Shown here: positions 12,601 to 25,966 of the stretch, in pieces | How the letters are laid out: each line of letters opens with the position of its first letter | Position numbering within the stretch: the first letter of the stretch is position 1 | DNA from: Delphinapterus leucas | Lineage: Eukaryota > Chordata > Mammalia > Artiodactyla > Monodontidae | Reading direction: 5' to 3' | Length of the DNA stretch: 64,000 nt | NCBI RefSeq assembly: GCF_002288925.2 | Contig: NW_022098030.1 | Coordinates: 9,457,859 to 9,521,858 of the forward strand | Program-made: the position numbers and the translations under genes | Notes under the pieces: generated by a model | Databases searched by the model: none | The model's input: only the letters and a program-made list of their open reading frames with translations | What the model was told of the DNA's origin: nothing

Positions 12601-13691
12601 TTTATATTGCAAAGTTAATGACAATAGAGAACCAGATCTGTTTCCAGGCATCGAAATCTCTCCCTCTCAATACTGAGTCAGAATACAAAGTAGATCACAT
12701 ATTATAGTACTCAATATTTACACATATTTAATTGAGGGACTAGAGTATGATACAGAACCAAGATAAATTATCCAAATGAGTCATCCCCTCAGAACTGGTA
12801 GGGACAAAATACTCCAGAAACAACAAACTAAAGCTATCTAGTACCCATATTTCATAATGTATTTTCTATACCACAGAAAAATTAATGCCAAACAATATAT
12901 TAAGTGTTTTACATTTCTTTGGGAATGGAATTTTAAATGTCACATTTTCTAGTTAATGCAATGGAAAGAGAACAGAGTCTACCTATGTAAATAAATGGTT
13001 GTTGCTCAAAGATACTGGGGATTTAGGTACATTTATCAAGGACTCCTAAGTGCCCCGAAGATGCCTTACATGTGACAAGAGATTTAAAAAGCATTGTTTA
13101 ACAAGTACCTGACTTAGTTCTTAGGACTAAGCATATACGATGATTATATTAAGGAAAAGCAAACAGATGCTTCTAGGTATCACTGGATAAGCTTTAGGAA
13201 ATCTCATCTGTAAAGTTATTTTATTTTCAAAAAGAAAACGAAATTTTTCTTTTAAACAAAGTCAGGAAGCAAAGAAGCAAGAATAACTCATATCTCAAGG
13301 GCCCTTCACACTGGTATTTAACTGCATCTAAAAGGTATCCACTTACTAAGAAACTTGACCTTAACTCACAAGGAAAGCTTCTCTTGTACTTCGTCCACAA
13401 TCTGCCACAGTTTATTTTATGTCCTTTGAAAGGCAGAAAAACAATTAAATATTCCCATCTTGCAAAAGATCTTCTAAAGAGAAAATCAAATGTGAACCCC
13501 TTCTGGAAATGTTAAGTGATCTACAGCAATGAATCCCTCCAAAATTTTTTCAAAGCCCTCATTCAAATACAGCAGTTCTAAGTTCATAAAGTAATTCAAA
13601 CTTACTGTAAATTAACTACTGCAATTTCATAGCACTTGATATATTTCACAAAATCAATGCAGGGAGATTTGAGCAATTTTTTCAAGGATAT

Positions 13692-13988
13692 ATATTTAAT
13701 TAATTTAATTTTACTTATTTTATTTTTGGCTGCATTGGGTCTTTGTTGCTGCACGCGGGCTTGTCTCTGGTTGTGGCGAGGGGGGGCTACTCTTTGTTGC
13801 CATGCGCAGGCTTCTCACTGCGGTGGCCTCTCTTATTGCAGAGCACGGGCTCTAGAGCACAGGCTCAGTAGTTGTGGCGCACGGGCTTAGTTGCTCCGCG
13901 GCATGTGGGATCTTCCCGGACCAGGGATCAAACCCGTGTCCCCTGCATTGGCAGGCGGATTCTCAACCACTGCGTCACCAAGGAAGCC
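13692..13988 (-). mobile_element. CHR SINE, long subtype, reverse
   Basis: Read on the minus strand it runs from ggcttccttggtgacgcag to cccaatgcagccaaaaataa. The duplication tttcaaggatat flanks it (13680-13691 and 13989-14000). Confidence 0.93.
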
Positions 13989-14120
13989 TTTCAAGGATAT
14001 TTTTACTTTACACTAAAAGTTTGGAGATATTTATATTCATTGATTATAAAAAAAAGTTTAAATAATTTTATGATTATGGCATGCATTACTCTTTGAAAAA
14101 TTAGCTAATAAGATGAATGA

Positions 14121-14253
14121 GGGTGGGAGGGAGATGCAAGAGGGAGGAGATATGGGGATATATGTATATGTATAGCTGATTCACTTTATTATAAAGCAGA
14201 AATTAACACACCACTGTAAAACAATTATACTCCAATAAAGATGTTAAAAGAAA
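14121..14253 (+). mobile_element. 5'-truncated L1 insertion, about 133 bp
   Basis: The end sequence tgtaaaacaattatactcca followed by ataaagatgttaaaag is the L1 3' terminus of this genome, matching the reverse complement of the full-length L1 near 47190. A perfect 11-bp duplication aagatgaatga (14110-14120 and 14254-14264) shows a heavily 5'-truncated L1 insertion. Confidence 0.88.
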
Positions 14254-14530
14254 AAGATGAATGAATCTCTTAATATTCAAATTTCAGCTACTTAACATTC
14301 AGGCATCCAGTCATGCCTCAGGGTTATCATACCAGCATTTCCATTTCATTGGCGCAGTGAACACAGCCACCAGAATCAGCAAGGACTCCATTTTTGACTT
14401 CTGCCTTCAGCTGTAATTTATTTTTACTTTATAACTTTAATATATGTCTTTAGTCCCTATATCAACACCAAGTTCTATGTAAAGATCTGGCAAAATTGAA
14501 ACATTTAATACTGTTTTAAATAAGGTGATA

Positions 14531-14736
14531 GGGCTTCCCTGGTGGCGCAGTGGTTGAGAGTCCGCCTGCCGATGCAGGGGACACGGGTTCGTGCCCTGGT
14601 CCGGGAAGATCCCACATGCCGCGGAGCGGCTGGGCCCGTGAGCCACGGCCGCTGAGCCTGCGTGTCCGGAGCCTGTGCTCCGCAACAGGAGAGGCCACAG
14701 CAGTGAGAGGCCCGCGTATCGCAAAAAAAAAAAAAA
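14531..14736 (+). mobile_element. CHR SINE, short GC-rich subtype
   Basis: Close to the other short copies, ending gcgtatcgc then poly(A). The duplication aaggtgata (14522-14530 and 14737-14745) is perfect. Confidence 0.95.
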
Positions 14737-14879
14737 AAGGTGATAAATCTAAATTTTGCTTCCCTCAAATTCAATTAATTGGTTGGAAATCAGAATGCTA
14801 CCCCCCAAAAAAGGTTTAAACATTGAAATTTGCCAGTTATCTAAGCCAGGCCAGCAGCAAAAGAAAATAAATACAGGAG

Positions 14880-14995
14880 TGCCTAGTGTACCTGTACTGG
14901 ATGAGGAAACTGTGCCTCAGAGAAAGTGACACTTAAAAGCTAACAGAGCTAAAAGTTATGTCTGCTTGGTTCCAAAGCCCTTGTTTTAATCACTA
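14880..14995 (-). mobile_element. MIR relic
   Basis: Reverse-oriented MIR core: ggatgaggaaactgtgcctc, agagaaagtgacact, then gcttggttccaaagcccttg. Confidence 0.65.
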
Positions 14996-16759
14996 TGGAA
15001 CACTTGGACTTCAGATGTGTTCCAAAAATGGTGTTACTAAAGATATAAGTTAAATAAATGTCATTTTAAAATATAAAGGATAATTATGTTAAAATTTCTA
15101 ATCTCAGTGAAAAGGGAAGAGAAAGAAAGTAGAAGGAGGGGAAAAAAGAGCCACTCAACTGCATGAAACTTAAAATTAATGCGAATGTGTTTTTTTTTTC
15201 TTGTTAACCAGAATGATTTCTCATTCTATCCATTAACAAACATTGTAAGGGAGTCAACATTTGTAGCCTGGGCTTTTTACTAATTGTATGATAGTGACTC
15301 CAGGGAAATATGAGCCCTTATAAGCCTATAAGAATTTATTTTTCCTAGTAATTATACCTTGGATTATTATAGAAACGAACATAAAGTGGGTAAAAAAAAA
15401 AAACTGCCTGGCTAAAATGTTAAGTGGAAAAAGTACACATAATTTAAAGATTATGATTCATGATACCGGAATACATATACTATACACTTTTACACTCTAG
15501 AGCAATTTTATAATATGCAATTATTTCTCATTTCCCTACCTTTGGTTACTTCACACGGACCTAAAAGTAAGTTTATTCCTAATAAGGGAAAAAAGTATTA
15601 AAAATGAAAAGATAAAATTTAGTATTCCACTGATATGTTAACATTGCCTTCACAGCATTGTTAGTCACTACGCTATCTATGTACATATTTTAATATCCAC
15701 ATATACAGTCCAGTGCAGGTTTTTTGGTTTTAACATATCTAGGGTTATTCCTTAGCGTTTTACCATCTGCAATCTCTACTGTATTCTGACTATGAGCCAC
15801 CCCCAGGTCCACAGTTCAGTGTCTGCTATCAGTACCACGCATGGTCTGTGAAGCTGGGTCTGTGGAAGCCTTCACTCTTTCATTTCCCAACTGTGCTCAA
15901 AATTTTTCCCATTGCCTCTCCATCAAAAGAAAACAAATCTCTTTATGTTCCTTTCTGATAGCAATGTGCTCTCTGTGAAGTTTCTGATTAACTAACCCAC
16001 AGCATTATACATGAAGACAGCAAATACAATTGCATTTGCAAATATAATGACTGGACAAGGAAGAATTTAGAATCACCTGTGCTTTGAGGCTCTCCTCAAA
16101 TCTTACCAACAGACCCTTTTTTTGGCCTATTACGCTGTCAATCTAAAACACTTGGTGAATATATAACTGGTATATAGTGACCCTATTTATACAAAAGACA
16201 TACCAATTCAGTAAAGACTCCTTAGAAATTCCTCACATCTGGCTGATCTCTTAGCCTATGAGGCTGTTCAATCACTACCATAGGTTGACTGTAAATTCTA
16301 CAGAGTAGTTGAGTTACTTCTGATTTCATATAAGGAACATAATAGAACCAAAGAATCTCTTAGAGTTTGTCTCCGACATACTTGGTATCATTTGAGTCTG
16401 GTTCAGCTCTAAAAGATGAACAACCTTTAGGAAGGGCAAGAGTTCAGGAATTCTAAACAACTCCAGGGGGAAAACAGAGAAGTGATTTTTTTTTTTTTTT
16501 TTTTTTAGTTCTCTCTTTTGTTCCTTTACACTCCAATCTCATAATCTACTTTATCTCACAGTGAATCCTGTCATCATTTGGATGGGTCCCTGCCATCGAA
16601 GGGCCCCAGGTTAGTTTCCTATTATGTGTCACTAAAAGGAAATTTGATGTGGAAACATAAACCAAAATATCCCAAACCTAAGGTTCTAGTTCTAATTCTG
16701 TTAACAATTAGATCTGGGTACACTGAAGTAAATTACTGGACTCTCCTATTTCTTATTAA

Positions 16760-16945
16760 CAGTAGTAAGTAAACATGTAATATGGGCCAAACCCTGGGCT
16801 AGGGTGCTACACACACTCTGTCCCACACAGTGGTATTGCTATACTCACTATACAGATCAGCCACTTGACACCCTAAGGACGATAATAACAGCTATTCATG
16901 GTCTGGGTTAGGATTAGGACCCCGATCTACCTTACTGAAAAATCT
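16760..16945 (-). mobile_element. MIR relic
   Basis: Reverse MIR landmarks: atatgggccaaaccctgggc, the block ending cactatacagatcag, and ggtctgggttaggattagga. It is strongly diverged. Confidence 0.5.
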
Positions 16946-16984
16946 GCCCTATTTACCATGCCTCTTCTCCCTAAGCATTCTACC

Positions 16985-17095
16985 TCTCCTTTAGTTTCTC
17001 ATCTGTAAAACAGGTGTAACAATGCTTGCCCAAGTTAAACTCCAGCATCACTGAGATAATTAAATAAGAAAATAGAACTCTGCAAAGTACATTAC
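16985..17095 (+). mobile_element. MIR relic
   Basis: Forward MIR core: agtttctcatctgtaaaaca, ggtgtaacaatgc, cactgagataattaaataa, tctgcaaagtacattact. Confidence 0.65.
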
Positions 17096-17435
17096 TATGG
17101 AAAAGGAATAATATGTCATTAATAGATCATCATCCATAAAAAGCATAACAAGCTAGATACACCCTTTAACAGTATATCTCCTGTATTTAGAATCTATGGT
17201 CATGCTACTGAGGATTTCATTGCCAAGCAAATCCAGGCCAAGAAAAACTAATCTCAAAGCAACATTAAATACTCTCAAAGCCAGTTTTAAGAAGAGAAAA
17301 ATAATAAAAATCAAAGATTACATTTTATTAAAAATAAATCAGTTCCTAAGATAAACATGCAGTATATCTCAAACATCCATCAGGACACCATGTTATACGC
17401 TATATTACATTAATATATTCAATATATTAATTTTT

Positions 17436-17973
17436 TAAAATTTATATTTTGGCTGTGCTGGGTCTTCATTGCTGCTCGCGGGCTTTCTCTAGTTATGGCG
17501 AGCGGGGGCTACTCTTCGTTGCAGTGCACGGGCTTCTCATTGCGGTGGCTTCTCTTGTTGTGGAGCACAGGCTCTAGGCGCACGGACTTCAGTAGTTGCA
17601 GCGCACAGGCTCAGTAGTTGTGGCACACGGGCTTAGTTGCTCCTCGGCATGTGGGATCTTCCCAGACCAGGGATCGAACCCGTATCCCCTGCATTGGCAG
17701 GCAGATTCTTTTTTTTTTTAATACCAGCAAAGCAAAAGCAAGTTTATTTGGGAGCAGAAAACAACTGCAATTCGAGACACACAACTATAGCAAACCACAT
17801 GCGAGTCCAGCAAAGAAAGGAGAGGAAACTTTTTGTTGAGGAGAAGGGAAAGTTGGGAGGGGCTGTTATAAACAAAAAGTCCACTATAGCAGGGGTCCCC
17901 AACCCCCGGGCCACGGACTGGTACTGGTCCGTGTGGCAGGCAAATTCTTAACCACTGCACCACCAGGGAAGTC
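17436..17973 (-). mobile_element. CHR SINE, long subtype, reverse, split by a retroposed insertion
   Basis: The minus-strand SINE head is at 17935-17973 (cttccctggtggtgcagtgg) and the rest at 17436-17710. The outer duplication caatatattaattttt (17420-17435 and 17974-17989) belongs to the SINE. The SINE's ggcaggcagattctt is repeated (17696-17710 and 17935-17949, one mismatch) around a foreign 224-bp insert. The SINE is therefore older than that insert. Confidence 0.9.
17711..17934 (-). mobile_element. retroposed chimeric sequence, hAT-like 5' end and LTR-like poly(A) 3' end
   Basis: On the minus strand the insert begins ccacacggaccagtaccag, passes ggttggggacccctg and ends with caaataaacttgcttttg, about 20 bp before a poly(A) run. 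The ggggtccccaacccccgggc part resembles a hAT-type transposon terminus. The closing part, with its poly(A) signal and TTGCTTTTGC-like tail, resembles the polyadenylated R region of a retroviral LTR. Poly(A) plus a 15-bp duplication means L1-mediated copying of a polyadenylated RNA. The family assignments of both halves are by eye only. Confidence 0.6.
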
Positions 17974-19499
17974 CAATATATTAATTTTTAACAGTCACTC
18001 TTAACTCAGCACCTAGTGCTGAACATGGAAAAAGTAGAGTTAATAACTAGAGAAAACAGCATTTCAAAAAGTGAAAAATGATCAGTAAAAACAAGTATCA
18101 AGAATAAAATATTTATGTGAGTAGAAAGATATTTACTTACGAATGCTAATGAGAAGAAAAATTAGCTATTAAATAAATTTCTAAAATTATCAATTACCTT
18201 TCTATATGCACAAATCTTGGGCAACTATTATTTTAATGTATTTTCTTCTGTACTTTCAGCTAACTACGAACAACAGAAAAAAAGAGGGAGGTCAATTTTC
18301 TTTGCCTTTTTTGCTGCTACAGGACAAATAGATAAGGGTTCTTCAAAGGCTGTGCAGCCAGTACTTGTATGAGGCATTTTTGCATCACTTGAGAAACAGT
18401 ATTGAAACAAAGGATGATGTTACTCATTTAACAGCCTTAAACGTACAACTCAGAAAGTCTACTTCCAAACAGCAGAAGGAAGCTAGTACATAGAGGGGTA
18501 AAATAAATAGGAAGAACCGGAAGGGTGAATGCACTAAAATGACATTCTCACATCAGTTGAGCACTATGAGAAAGAGAAGGGCTGGCCCACTTTCCTGAAG
18601 CTCTAATCTTAACTGGACTGGATCCCAACAGGGAATTTTCAGAGGCCATTAAAGCCTCTTTTACACCAAACACATCTACTGGATACATATTAGTGTTTAA
18701 TAAATATTACCAACTAGAAATTATGACTAGATATGTGGTTTTAGAGGCATAAACCCCTATATTCCATCCATGAGTCCTAAGTGGTGTTGACGTTCAGAGG
18801 ATTTACATTTTAGATTGATTAAAACCCACAGAGAAGCTGTATTTCCCTATGAAATCATCAGGATCGGGGTTAGGATATACTTCTTTAAGTCTGAACTTTT
18901 AACTTAAAAACCTCAAAAGTAAATATCTACTCCAGGCTCAATTTAGACATGAGCTGGGAACCAACAGCCATGATCAAAGCAAGGCAGGTCTCTGATCAAA
19001 GTACCACTTAAGACTCCTGGTTCTAGAATCGCACCACAGAGCCCAAAGGTATGGCACAGAAAGAACTTTAGTGACTGTATCACCTGCCCGGAAAAACTTT
19101 CTCAAAATTATTGTCCTAAACTGTAAAAGCAAAAGAGATTTTTAAAATCTTGTGCCACTGCTTCCTAATTATAGAATTGCAAGAGCAAAAGTAATTTCAA
19201 ATAGTGATTGGAGATAAGAAAAACACACAACACATGGATTTGGACAACAGCATTAATTAATATGCTCATGCTTTGTTTATGTAAACCCAGAAACTTATCT
19301 CTACTTGAAAATTGTTTTCAACACTCCCATGAATATGGACAACAGCATTCAGTTTTAAGCACTAGAGTGAACACGACTTGAAGCTGCCCTTGGGAAATAT
19401 TCAGATAATACGAAAACAGACTAAGTAGAGCAATGAGGTATTCTATACCAGTTTTGCAAACCACCAAAGCTTATTTGTAAAACTCAAAAAGAATAAGCC

Positions 19500-19713
19500 G
19501 GGCTTCCCTGGTGGCGCAGTGGTTGAGGGTCCACCTGCCGATGCAGGGGACACGGGTTCGTGCCCCGGTCCGGGAAGATCCCACATGACGCGGAGCGGCT
19601 AGGCCCGTGAGCCATGGCCGCTAAGCCTGTGCGTCCGGAGCCTGTGCTCCGCAACGGGAGAGGCCACAGCAGTGAGAGGCCCGCGTACCGCAAAAAAAAA
19701 AAAAAAAAAAAAA
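19500..19713 (+). mobile_element. CHR SINE, short GC-rich subtype
   Basis: Short subtype with a 23-nt A tail. The flanking duplication is aagaataagcc on the left and aaggataagcc on the right (one mismatch). Confidence 0.95.
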
Positions 19714-21424
19714 AAGGATAAGCCAACTGATAAAGTAAAACCAGAAACCAGATATTATCTCAACATATCTCAGACCTCCTGCTCCTTCCTGGTAGTCTCG
19801 TGATACATAATTTGAGAAATTTACTTTTTCCCGAGGAAAGAAAAGAGGAAGAGAAGAAAAAGTTTATCGCATTTCTTTATTATACAAACTCCCAGTTGTA
19901 ATATGCAGAGCTCCAAACATTACAAGACTATACGTTTCCTCTGCCTTCCAGGGAAAGAGTTGAAAAGAAAGTTCGTTGACACCTCAGTTATCTGTTCTTG
20001 TCAAAATTTGACTCTTAGCTATTGTATTGCATATCTAATCCAGTTCCTTCTTTCTAAACTTCCAATTCCTAGAGAGAAAGTTCTCCCAATTAAAATGTAT
20101 GCCTACACTACTCCCAAAAAAGATGTTAATGTTTTAATATAATATCCCATGGTGTTTTACATAGAGTAACTGAATTATGCTGTTTAAGGTGACTGAATAA
20201 ATGTTCAGAGCAGCTAACATCATTGGGATTTAGACTCCTAAATACAAGACACAACAAAGCCCCTAACAGAGTCCAGCCCTCGAGCAAGGTTTTTTGTTTG
20301 TTTGTTTGTGCTTGTTTCTCTCTACTATTTAATCAAGTTGGATTGTAGTGTCTTACTTGGTAAATGATATTATCATTTTTAAATCATATCTTTTAGTGTT
20401 TGGTCCTTATATTTTAGTAAGCACATATATGTTTCCACTAGATCCCCCTGGATGGTAATATTCCTATTCTTAAATTAGAAATAAATTTAACACGAAACTA
20501 AAAACTAAAACTAAACGGAGGAGAGATTTCTAATTTAACACCCATATGCATTAACAATAGGGCTCACACTTTGTTTCTCCCATACAGTTATATATAAACA
20601 GTCTTCTACATCCAAGTCTTTTTCAATAATTATATGACTTGGAATATCTCAGATTTTTGCATAATCCCTTGAGACTTAACTGGAATTTTCTTTTACTTCC
20701 ACCATCACCAGTCATAGGTGTGCACGTGTAATAAGGGTAAAACTAAAAAACGTGTTTGTCTTCTTGAAAATCTGCTATATCTGTGACATTATCTGCAAGT
20801 TTATATTACAGCAGAAAACAAATATACATTACCCTTCTGTGTTTTATAAGGGTCAAATACCTGTAATTTGATTTTGCTTAAGACAGTGCTCTAATACACT
20901 TTTTAGCTTACTTGGGCAACTTGGTTCTCTTGTGGAAGGAGAATTTAAAATTTCAAAACTATCTTCTATGTCATAAACAACAATTCTATTCTCAAACTCT
21001 AACTTCTAACGTAGCTAGCCCATTCCTTAATAGATGCTAGACTGAAGGATATTTCTTAGGTGTTTCTCTTTCCGACAGTACAGTGAAACTCGATGTTCAG
21101 AGATTGCCTCCTAGTACAGAACACATGCTAGACAGAAATTACAAAATATTTGTTAGTGAATGTATTAATTGATGGGAAAGTAAGGGCAATCCCTAAGCTT
21201 AGAAACTGCTTGAAAGCAGGAATCCAGAAGGTTAAACAGTTCTGAAGATGGTACTCACCTTGCGTACGTCTGTGAAACTAAGAGGAAAAGGGCTTGGGGT
21301 TTAGTCGGCTTCAAAAGGGAGGTCAGATTGGAGAAGCCGAACAAACTCAAACCCCCTGAAGGGAAGTGCCAGTCTCACTCAGGGACATGGGTGAAAAACA
21401 AATTTAGAAGAATATAAATTTGAT

Positions 21425-21780
21425 AAAACATTATAAGTAATTTTTGGGCTTATTCCAGGAATGCAAAGTAGGTTCAACATTAGAAAATCTATTAATATAA
21501 ATCATTAACATAAATAGATTGAGTGGAAAATATCATTATCAACATTAATTCCTAAAAAGAAATTTTAGATTAGAAATAAGAGGATAAAAGTACTGATAAA
21601 AGCTGTCTACTGAAAAACCTATAAAATATACATAATTAATGGTGAAATATTTAAAACATTCTTTCTTAAACAAGAATAAGACAAAAATCCTGCTGTCATC
21701 ACTCTTGTTTGAGGTTGTAATGGGGGTTCTAGCATAAGAGAGCACAAATGAAAGAAACAAAACTGTGAATTAAGAAGAGG
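21425..21780 (+). mobile_element. old L1 ORF2 internal relic
   Basis: The ORF2 signature gcttattccaggaatgcaaa, then ggttcaacattagaaaatct and cattaacataaatagattga, is typical of the L1 segment after the reverse-transcriptase core. It is heavily mutated. Confidence 0.75.
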
Positions 21781-21939
21781 TATGGTGGAGGTTCTGGTAA
21801 TAGCTTTCTCTTAATCTGCAAAATGCATGTTTTAGTGGTATCCTTTAAGTGGTTCAAATATGAGGTATGTGTATATATTTCTTAATGAATGAAATATTTC
21901 ATATATGTTTAATAAAAAAAAAAAAAAAAAAGGCAAAGA

Positions 21940-22146
21940 GGGCTTCCCTGGTGGCGCAGTGGTTGAGTATGCCTGCCTGCCGATGCAGGGGACACGGCTT
22001 CGTGCCCCGGTCCGGGAAGATCCCACATGCCGCGGACCGGCTGGACCCGTGAGCCATGGCCTCTGAGCCTGCGCGTCCGGAGCCTGTGCTCCACAACGGG
22101 AGAGGCCACAGCAGTGAGAGGCCCGCGTACCGAAAAAAAAAAAAAA
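21940..22146 (+). mobile_element. CHR SINE, short GC-rich subtype
   Basis: The body has a small head insertion (gagtatgcctgcctgcc). The duplication aggcaaaga, preceded by an A-run on both sides, flanks it (21931-21939 and 22147-22155). Confidence 0.94.
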
Positions 22147-23864
22147 AGGCAAAGAAATGTTAGAGCATTTTAAGAATCAAATACAAAACTAATACGGAAA
22201 TCAGAATAAAGTAACTTTACACTTATTTTAATTATATGTGAGTTTCAGTTCCTTTGAAATATAACCACTGGTAAATATATTAAATCTAAGGCAACACTAA
22301 TTTTAGGTTTGAGGGTTTTCAAAAACCCATAAAGATTCTAAAAGTTCTGTTACGGATAATCCCAAAGAAACAGCAGTACGTCACCTACTTCACTGGTAAA
22401 ACACCGTAGGACCATTTTCACTGAGTCTGTTGTGGTCTGTTTTATTTTTTTGTTTTCTTCTTCCCTACACAACTGTACTTGCAGCCATTAGAGCTGGAAC
22501 CAAAGAAAAGATTTATGTGTTACTCCATTCTTAGAGGCAAGGAAACCACATGCTTTTGAACTACTGTGACTTACTCTATCTCAACTGAGAAACAATCGTA
22601 ATTCATTTCCTCAAGAATCAAATGTTTAAAAGGGGCTTTAACAATTTAGCAGATTTACTTGTTTAAATCCTTTGGTTGAGCCAATGAGACATTTTCATTT
22701 TACTCTTGTCAGTCCCATTATTTTATATTTCTTTTTTCTACTCAGAAGAGATGAATTGAGAAGAAACACTGAATTTCTTTACCCTCTGGAAACCTGATTC
22801 CACTTCGCCTTGTTTTTCTCTCAATCAGCCTTTTAGGGGGCTTTTTCCTAGCTATCTCCTACCATATCTATTAAAAATGAAAATCTGTATTTTACAACTT
22901 TTTAACTCAGGCCAGCCAATCTGATAAGATATTATACTGGTTTTCCTTCCTGACTTAACTGCTTCATGTTATTTTTCATAAAAATCTGTACCTCTTTTGA
23001 AAATTTTTCATCTTCAGAAGTAATATGACAAATTAGCTAAGAAATATAAGATTTATTACACAATCTCAAAGCTAGCTGGTTAATTGCAATTTACCATAGT
23101 TAAAGAAGACAGTCAATTAGAGGTAATCAAAAACTTAGACCATAAAATCCACAAGGAATTAGTCAAGTTTCACATGACTTAAGAGGTTTAGATTTCACTT
23201 AAATTATGAATTGTTTTCTTCATAAAATGATATTCCTTCCACATACTTGTTACTTGAAATCTGCAACCATGTGAAGTTGAAATTGAAGTGTCAATTTTAC
23301 AGAAATCCAGGAAAAAAGAAAAATTGTCAAATGTTGCATGGCTGAAACAACTATTTAGTTTCTGTTTTTCTATATCTAAATGGGCAATATTTGTCATTTG
23401 CATAAGGAGGCGTCGAATATAGGATGTGTAAGTAATCACCCTTAAGAGTTTCAAATATGTGCATTATATACACATCTTTTATATCTATCATTTCACATAT
23501 TTACATTAGAAAAAGGCATTAAAATAAATGTTTTCTTGTTAAATTTTCCTTGGATGAACGCTGCTTCATTGTTCCTAATTATTTTAAGAAATTGTTTCCA
23601 AACAATTAAAAAGCATAGTCATGTTCTCTAAAGCAAACTGATATAGAGTTAATAAACCAACCATTCTAAAGAGCTGATTTGATTTTTAATCTGTAACTTG
23701 AAAAAATGTAAATGCCTTTTAGCACACCAGCTATGCTGCCTATATGTTATCATTCTTTTTCATGTATATGTGCCCACTGATCTGTTTATCTATAATAACT
23801 TTGTTAGTCTCTGCTTCTGACCTTAATCACTAAGGAAGTCAGTGAGTAGGTGGTTTTAGGGAAG

Positions 23865-24250
23865 ACTGGTGAAGAGTTTGAGATGTGGACAAATCACCCA
23901 GGTGGAGAAGTTCCACATAGATAGGAAGTCATGGGGAAGGTAACTTAGAAATTCAATGACACATTTATTGACCCCGCACTATATCCCAGGTAGTGGTCTA
24001 GATTCTATAGAGAAAGGAAAATGAAGGCAGTCTTTGGACAGAACCCTGCAGAATGAATCAGTTTGGGGAGGAGGCAAAACCATACAAGAGACAGCTGTGG
24101 AAAATGAGAGACAGTGAAAATTGTGGAGTGGCCTTGAAAGCTAGAGAGCAGAAATCAGTGGTGCCAAATTCTGTAAGAGCCAAAGACACACGGGGATTTA
24201 GATAAGGCCAGAGGCCAAGAAGGAAAGTGACCATACATTGAACCACCTTG
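23865..24250 (-). mobile_element. L2 LINE relic
   Basis: Reverse L2 sequence: gtttgagatgtggacaaatc, acccaggtggagaagt, with later aaccctgcagaatgaatc. It belongs to the same family as the L2 at 25.2-27.5 kb but an adjacent part of the element. Confidence 0.55.
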
Positions 24251-25204
24251 TAATGAATTAAGAAATGCTTGTTTCAAGCAAATGTTAATCAATACAGTTT
24301 ATAAAAAATGGTGCTTTAAACACACGTTTCAAAAGAAAAAACCTTTTAAATATTATGTGGCTTGCTCATTAAAGCAGTCATCAAAGAAAATTTCCTTTTT
24401 CCTAAGCACAAAAATGCAAAGAGTTATTGTGAAATCAGCATACTATGGTAATCAACTATGTCTAGTATTTTCCTGACATTATCAACCACATAATGAGGTA
24501 GGACTTGTAGTTTACATAGTCCAAATCAGCTATCATTTCTCCACTATCCAGATTTAAACCATAAATTAGCAACACAGTCACTGTGACAGGCTCTACCCAC
24601 CATCATTTGCATCCAATCAGTTAATGACTGGCAGCTGTCTGCAGGACCGATTACTGAAGGCAGCAGCTTTCATGTATAATGCTTCATGAGGCTTAAAATC
24701 ATATTCTGTTAAAGTACACGGAAGACTGAAGTACTCCAAAATTTGCAAAGGCGTTCAAAGGAGGGAAAGAAAAACTAACTCAATGAAATAACTGTAATCT
24801 CAGACAACCTTACATAAGACTGGCTTTAAAGGGTTTCTAATCTTTGGCTAGGCTCAAATAACATCACAGACTTAGAAAAATCTACCTTAAGGAAGATTAT
24901 GACCAGTCTCATAACTGCTAAAGGAGTCACTGTAGCCGGAACTATATTTATTAGTATGTTATAAACAGAAAAAATCAGGAACCTGGATTTTAAAAGTTTT
25001 GCCTTGCATCAGAATGGAAGCATATGTCACACAAGGCACTCGTGGAGTCCAAAACTAACTCCACTCCCAATTCTATCCCTCTTATTATGGAGCATGCCTC
25101 AGTACCTGGTGTATCAACAGCATATTTCACACTTTCTCTTCCTTTAATGAATGTACATTTTATCTCTAAACAGGTTCTCTAAACTCTTTCAGGAGAAGGA
25201 TTAT

Positions 25205-25932
25205 GACTAAAGTTTATTCGTCAGTGTATTCGTTACTGAATGCCCTCTCTCTACCAGGCACTGTCCTAGTCGCTACATATATAGCATTAAAAAAATGCGA
25301 AACTCCCTGCGTTCTTGTGTCGTGCATTTTAATGGACACTGACAATGCATTCAAACAATAAACACAGAAACATGGAAAATATAGTATGTCAAATGGTCCT
25401 AAGTGTTATGGGAAAAACATATGGAAAGAGGATAGGGAATGCTAGACAAGGCAGAAGCAGAGGGGTAGTTGCAATTTTTCAAAAGGTTGACAGTTTTACA
25501 TACAGCACCTTGCTGATAATGCAACACTGGACTGGAGACCTAGAGGAGGTGAGGGAGGTAGAGGTGAGACTGTCCTGGGAAACACAGTCCAAGAAGAAGC
25601 AATGACAAGTGCCAAAGCCCTGAGGCACGGGCTTATCTGGGATAGAGAAGGCACATCAAAGGGGGCCAGTAGGGCTGGAGTGAAGCAAGTGAAGGCAAGG
25701 CTGGGAGATGTACAGTGTCAAGTCTCTGACTGTGTGCTTTGACTTTGGGAGAAATGGGTGCCAGTAGAGGACTGGGGGCAGTGAACACCATACGCTGGCT
25801 TACGTTTCGAAGGGATCATTAGGGCTGCTGATGGCAGGCAGATGCTAACGATGGAAAAATGGAAGCAGGAGTTCAGCTCAGACATGTAAAAAGCTTGGAA
25901 CTCATCACTCCCATTCTTACAACAAGAATACA
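25205..25932 (-). mobile_element. L2 LINE relic, left part
   Basis: Reverse L2: ctctaccaggcactgtccta, gtcctaagtgttatgggaaa, ccaaagccctgaggcacg, ggcttacgtttcgaagggat and cattagggctgctgatgg, in the order expected. The element is interrupted on the right by the SINE at 25967. Confidence 0.75.
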
Positions 25933-25966
25933 CTAAAGGAACTGCAAAACCAATGGCTTTTCTTGG

